Under the pieces are notes generated by a model. That model saw only the letters and a program-made list of their open reading frames with translations. It searched no databases and had not been told where the DNA came from. The translations under genes and the position numbers were made by a program. DNA of 64,000 nucleotides from Buchnera aphidicola (Sitobion avenae) (GTDB lineage Bacteria; Pseudomonadota; Gammaproteobacteria; Enterobacterales; Enterobacteriaceae), in assembly GCF_005082585.1 (NCBI RefSeq), contig NZ_CP034855.1:572178-636177 (forward strand). Reading direction: 5' to 3'. Positions 63,219 through 64,000 of this stretch are shown in pieces (the first letter of the stretch is position 1; the number at the start of each line of letters is the position of its first letter).

Positions 63219-63800
63219 TTATTTTTTTTCTTTTAGTTCATTGATTTTCATATTAATAATTTCTCTAGATGCATTAGAACTTTCGTTTAATAAACTTTTA
63301 TTCCAAAATTTTATTGCTTCTTTTGGATTGTTAATATTCATAAAAATATCACCTTTCATGTTTTCAATTATATTATCCCAACTATGGTTATGAATAGTTT
63401 TAAGAATATTCATTGCTTCTTTATTTTTATGTTTTTGTATTTGTATTTTTGCCATATTTAATTTTAAAATATTTTTTAAATTTTCATCTTTTGTATATTT
63501 TAAACTGTTGTCTAATTGAATAAATGCTTTATCTAAATCATTATATAAAACATATTTTTTAGCTAGAGATAAAGCGGTTAAAGTTCCAAAAATATTGTTA
63601 TTTTGAATAATAAATTTTTCTATTTTTTTTAAATTTTTAGGGTTTTTTATATTAATTTTTTTTATAATTTTTTCATATTTTAATGTATTTAAGTTTTTCT
63701 CTTGAACTTTAAATGTGTGTTGCCAAAAGAATAAAATAAGACTAATAAAAAAAATAAATAGAACAAATAAAATAATGTTTTTTTTTGATGTGTTAAACAT
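63219..63800 (-). CDS. yfgM: YfgM, membrane-anchored TPR-like ancillary protein
   Basis: Inner-membrane protein linked in E. coli to the SecYEG translocon and periplasmic chaperones. It has 193 residues (E. coli 206). One N-terminal membrane segment (about 11-29), then a periplasmic helical-repeat domain with NNIFGTLTALSLAKKYV, DENLKNILKLNMAKIQIQ and the end INMKINELKEKK, matching E. coli YfgM well. ATG 63800 is preferred because GAG is 6 bases upstream; ATG 63806 is possible. bamB, its E. coli partner gene, is absent. Confidence 0.88.
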   Translation of the reverse strand: MFNTSKKNIILFVLFIFFISLILFFWQHTFKVQEKNLNTLKYEKIIKKINIKNPKNLKKIEKFIIQNNNIFGTLTALSLAKKYVLYNDLDKAFIQLDNSLKYTKDENLKNILKLNMAKIQIQKHKNKEAMNILKTIHNHSWDNIIENMKGDIFMNINNPKEAIKFWNKSLLNESSNASREIINMKINELKEKK

Positions 63801-63960
63801 TTTCATCTCTATTAAATTTAAGTGATTATATTTTTAATTTAAAAAATTAATTCTCAATCAGATATGTTTTTTTTGATCATGAATGCAATAAGAATTTTAT
63901 AATAAAAAATATTTCGTTTAATTTAGTATAAAATAATAACATATATAAAAGTTATACGTA

Positions 63961-64000
63961 TGAAAATCACTGATTGTACACAGTTAGTTAATGGAATAAG
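63961..64000 (+). CDS. Unidentified gene, 5' end only (cut by right edge)
   Basis: An ATG at 63961 opens a frame of 13 codons, MKITDCTQLVNGI, that runs off the window. It diverges from yfgM across 160 AT-rich bases that could hold two promoters. The fragment is too short to identify, and no clear ribosome site precedes it, so even its reality is uncertain. Confidence 0.35.

Overview
The window is a piece of the chromosome of Buchnera aphidicola, the obligate intracellular symbiont of aphids, or a very close relative. The evidence is strong AT bias, Lys/Asn/Ile/Phe-rich proteins, almost every gene being a clear enterobacterial orthologue at near-full length, decayed AT-rich spacers, and loss of regulators and partner genes from otherwise E. 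coli-like clusters. The gene content (mannitol PTS, mutL, mutY, hslVU, ilvCD, hemCD) suits one of the larger Buchnera genomes from Aphidinae hosts; the host species is inference. No phage, insertion sequence, CRISPR array, defence locus or foreign-looking DNA was seen.

Layout. 1-15.4 kb: deoB (cut by the left edge) and prfC, nfuA, ssb on the minus strand, then dnaB, gshB-ruvX, hemW, trmB, mutY-yggX-murI, sbcB and tmaR. 15.3-15.6 kb: tRNA-Asn and the AUA-reading tRNA-Ile2(CAU). 15.7-32.8 kb: pyrE, then a long minus-strand block of dut, cysQ, rpsF-rpsR-rplI, rnr, purA, hflKC, mutL-miaA, mtlA-mtlD and pgi. 33-38.2 kb: orn, tRNA-Gly, a frameshifted amiB, rpmE, a miniature ftsN, hslVU and ibpA. 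38.2-49.1 kb: fpr, epmA, coaD, a frameshifted Buchnera orphan gene, rsmJ, pitA, ynfM, dapF, cyaY, hemC and a frameshifted hemD. 49.1-57.2 kb: tRNA-Pro/His/Arg, rho, trxA, rep, ilvD-ilvC and tRNA-Trp. 57.3-64 kb: iscS-iscU-hscB-hscA-fdx, der, yfgM and the start of an unidentified gene.

How the genes fit together. There is a compact Fe-S assembly set (IscS, IscU, HscBA, ferredoxin, frataxin, NfuA, YggX) feeding enzymes here such as IlvD, MutY, HemW and MiaA-modified tRNA chemistry. IlvC and IlvD belong to branched-chain amino acid supply and DapF to lysine and peptidoglycan, both fitting the nutritional symbiosis. HflKC, HslVU and IbpA are protein quality control; AmiB and the mini-FtsN are remnants of cell division; Rho, Rep, SSB, DnaB, MutL and SbcB serve replication, repair and transcription end.

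Most notable. (1) Three genes (amiB, hemD, the orphan at 40.6-42.0 kb) are each broken by one net base inside a homopolymer of 8-9 A/T, and in each case the two open frames overlap across the tract; they may be rescued by polymerase slippage, be young pseudogenes, or be sequencing errors. (2) An 83-residue FtsN keeps only a membrane anchor plus the short essential motif and has no SPOR domain. (3) The ibpA promoter contains an 11-A run at the position of a known heat-tolerance polymorphism. (4) Thioredoxin has a CNPC instead of CGPC active site. I see no wholly new multi-gene system in the window.
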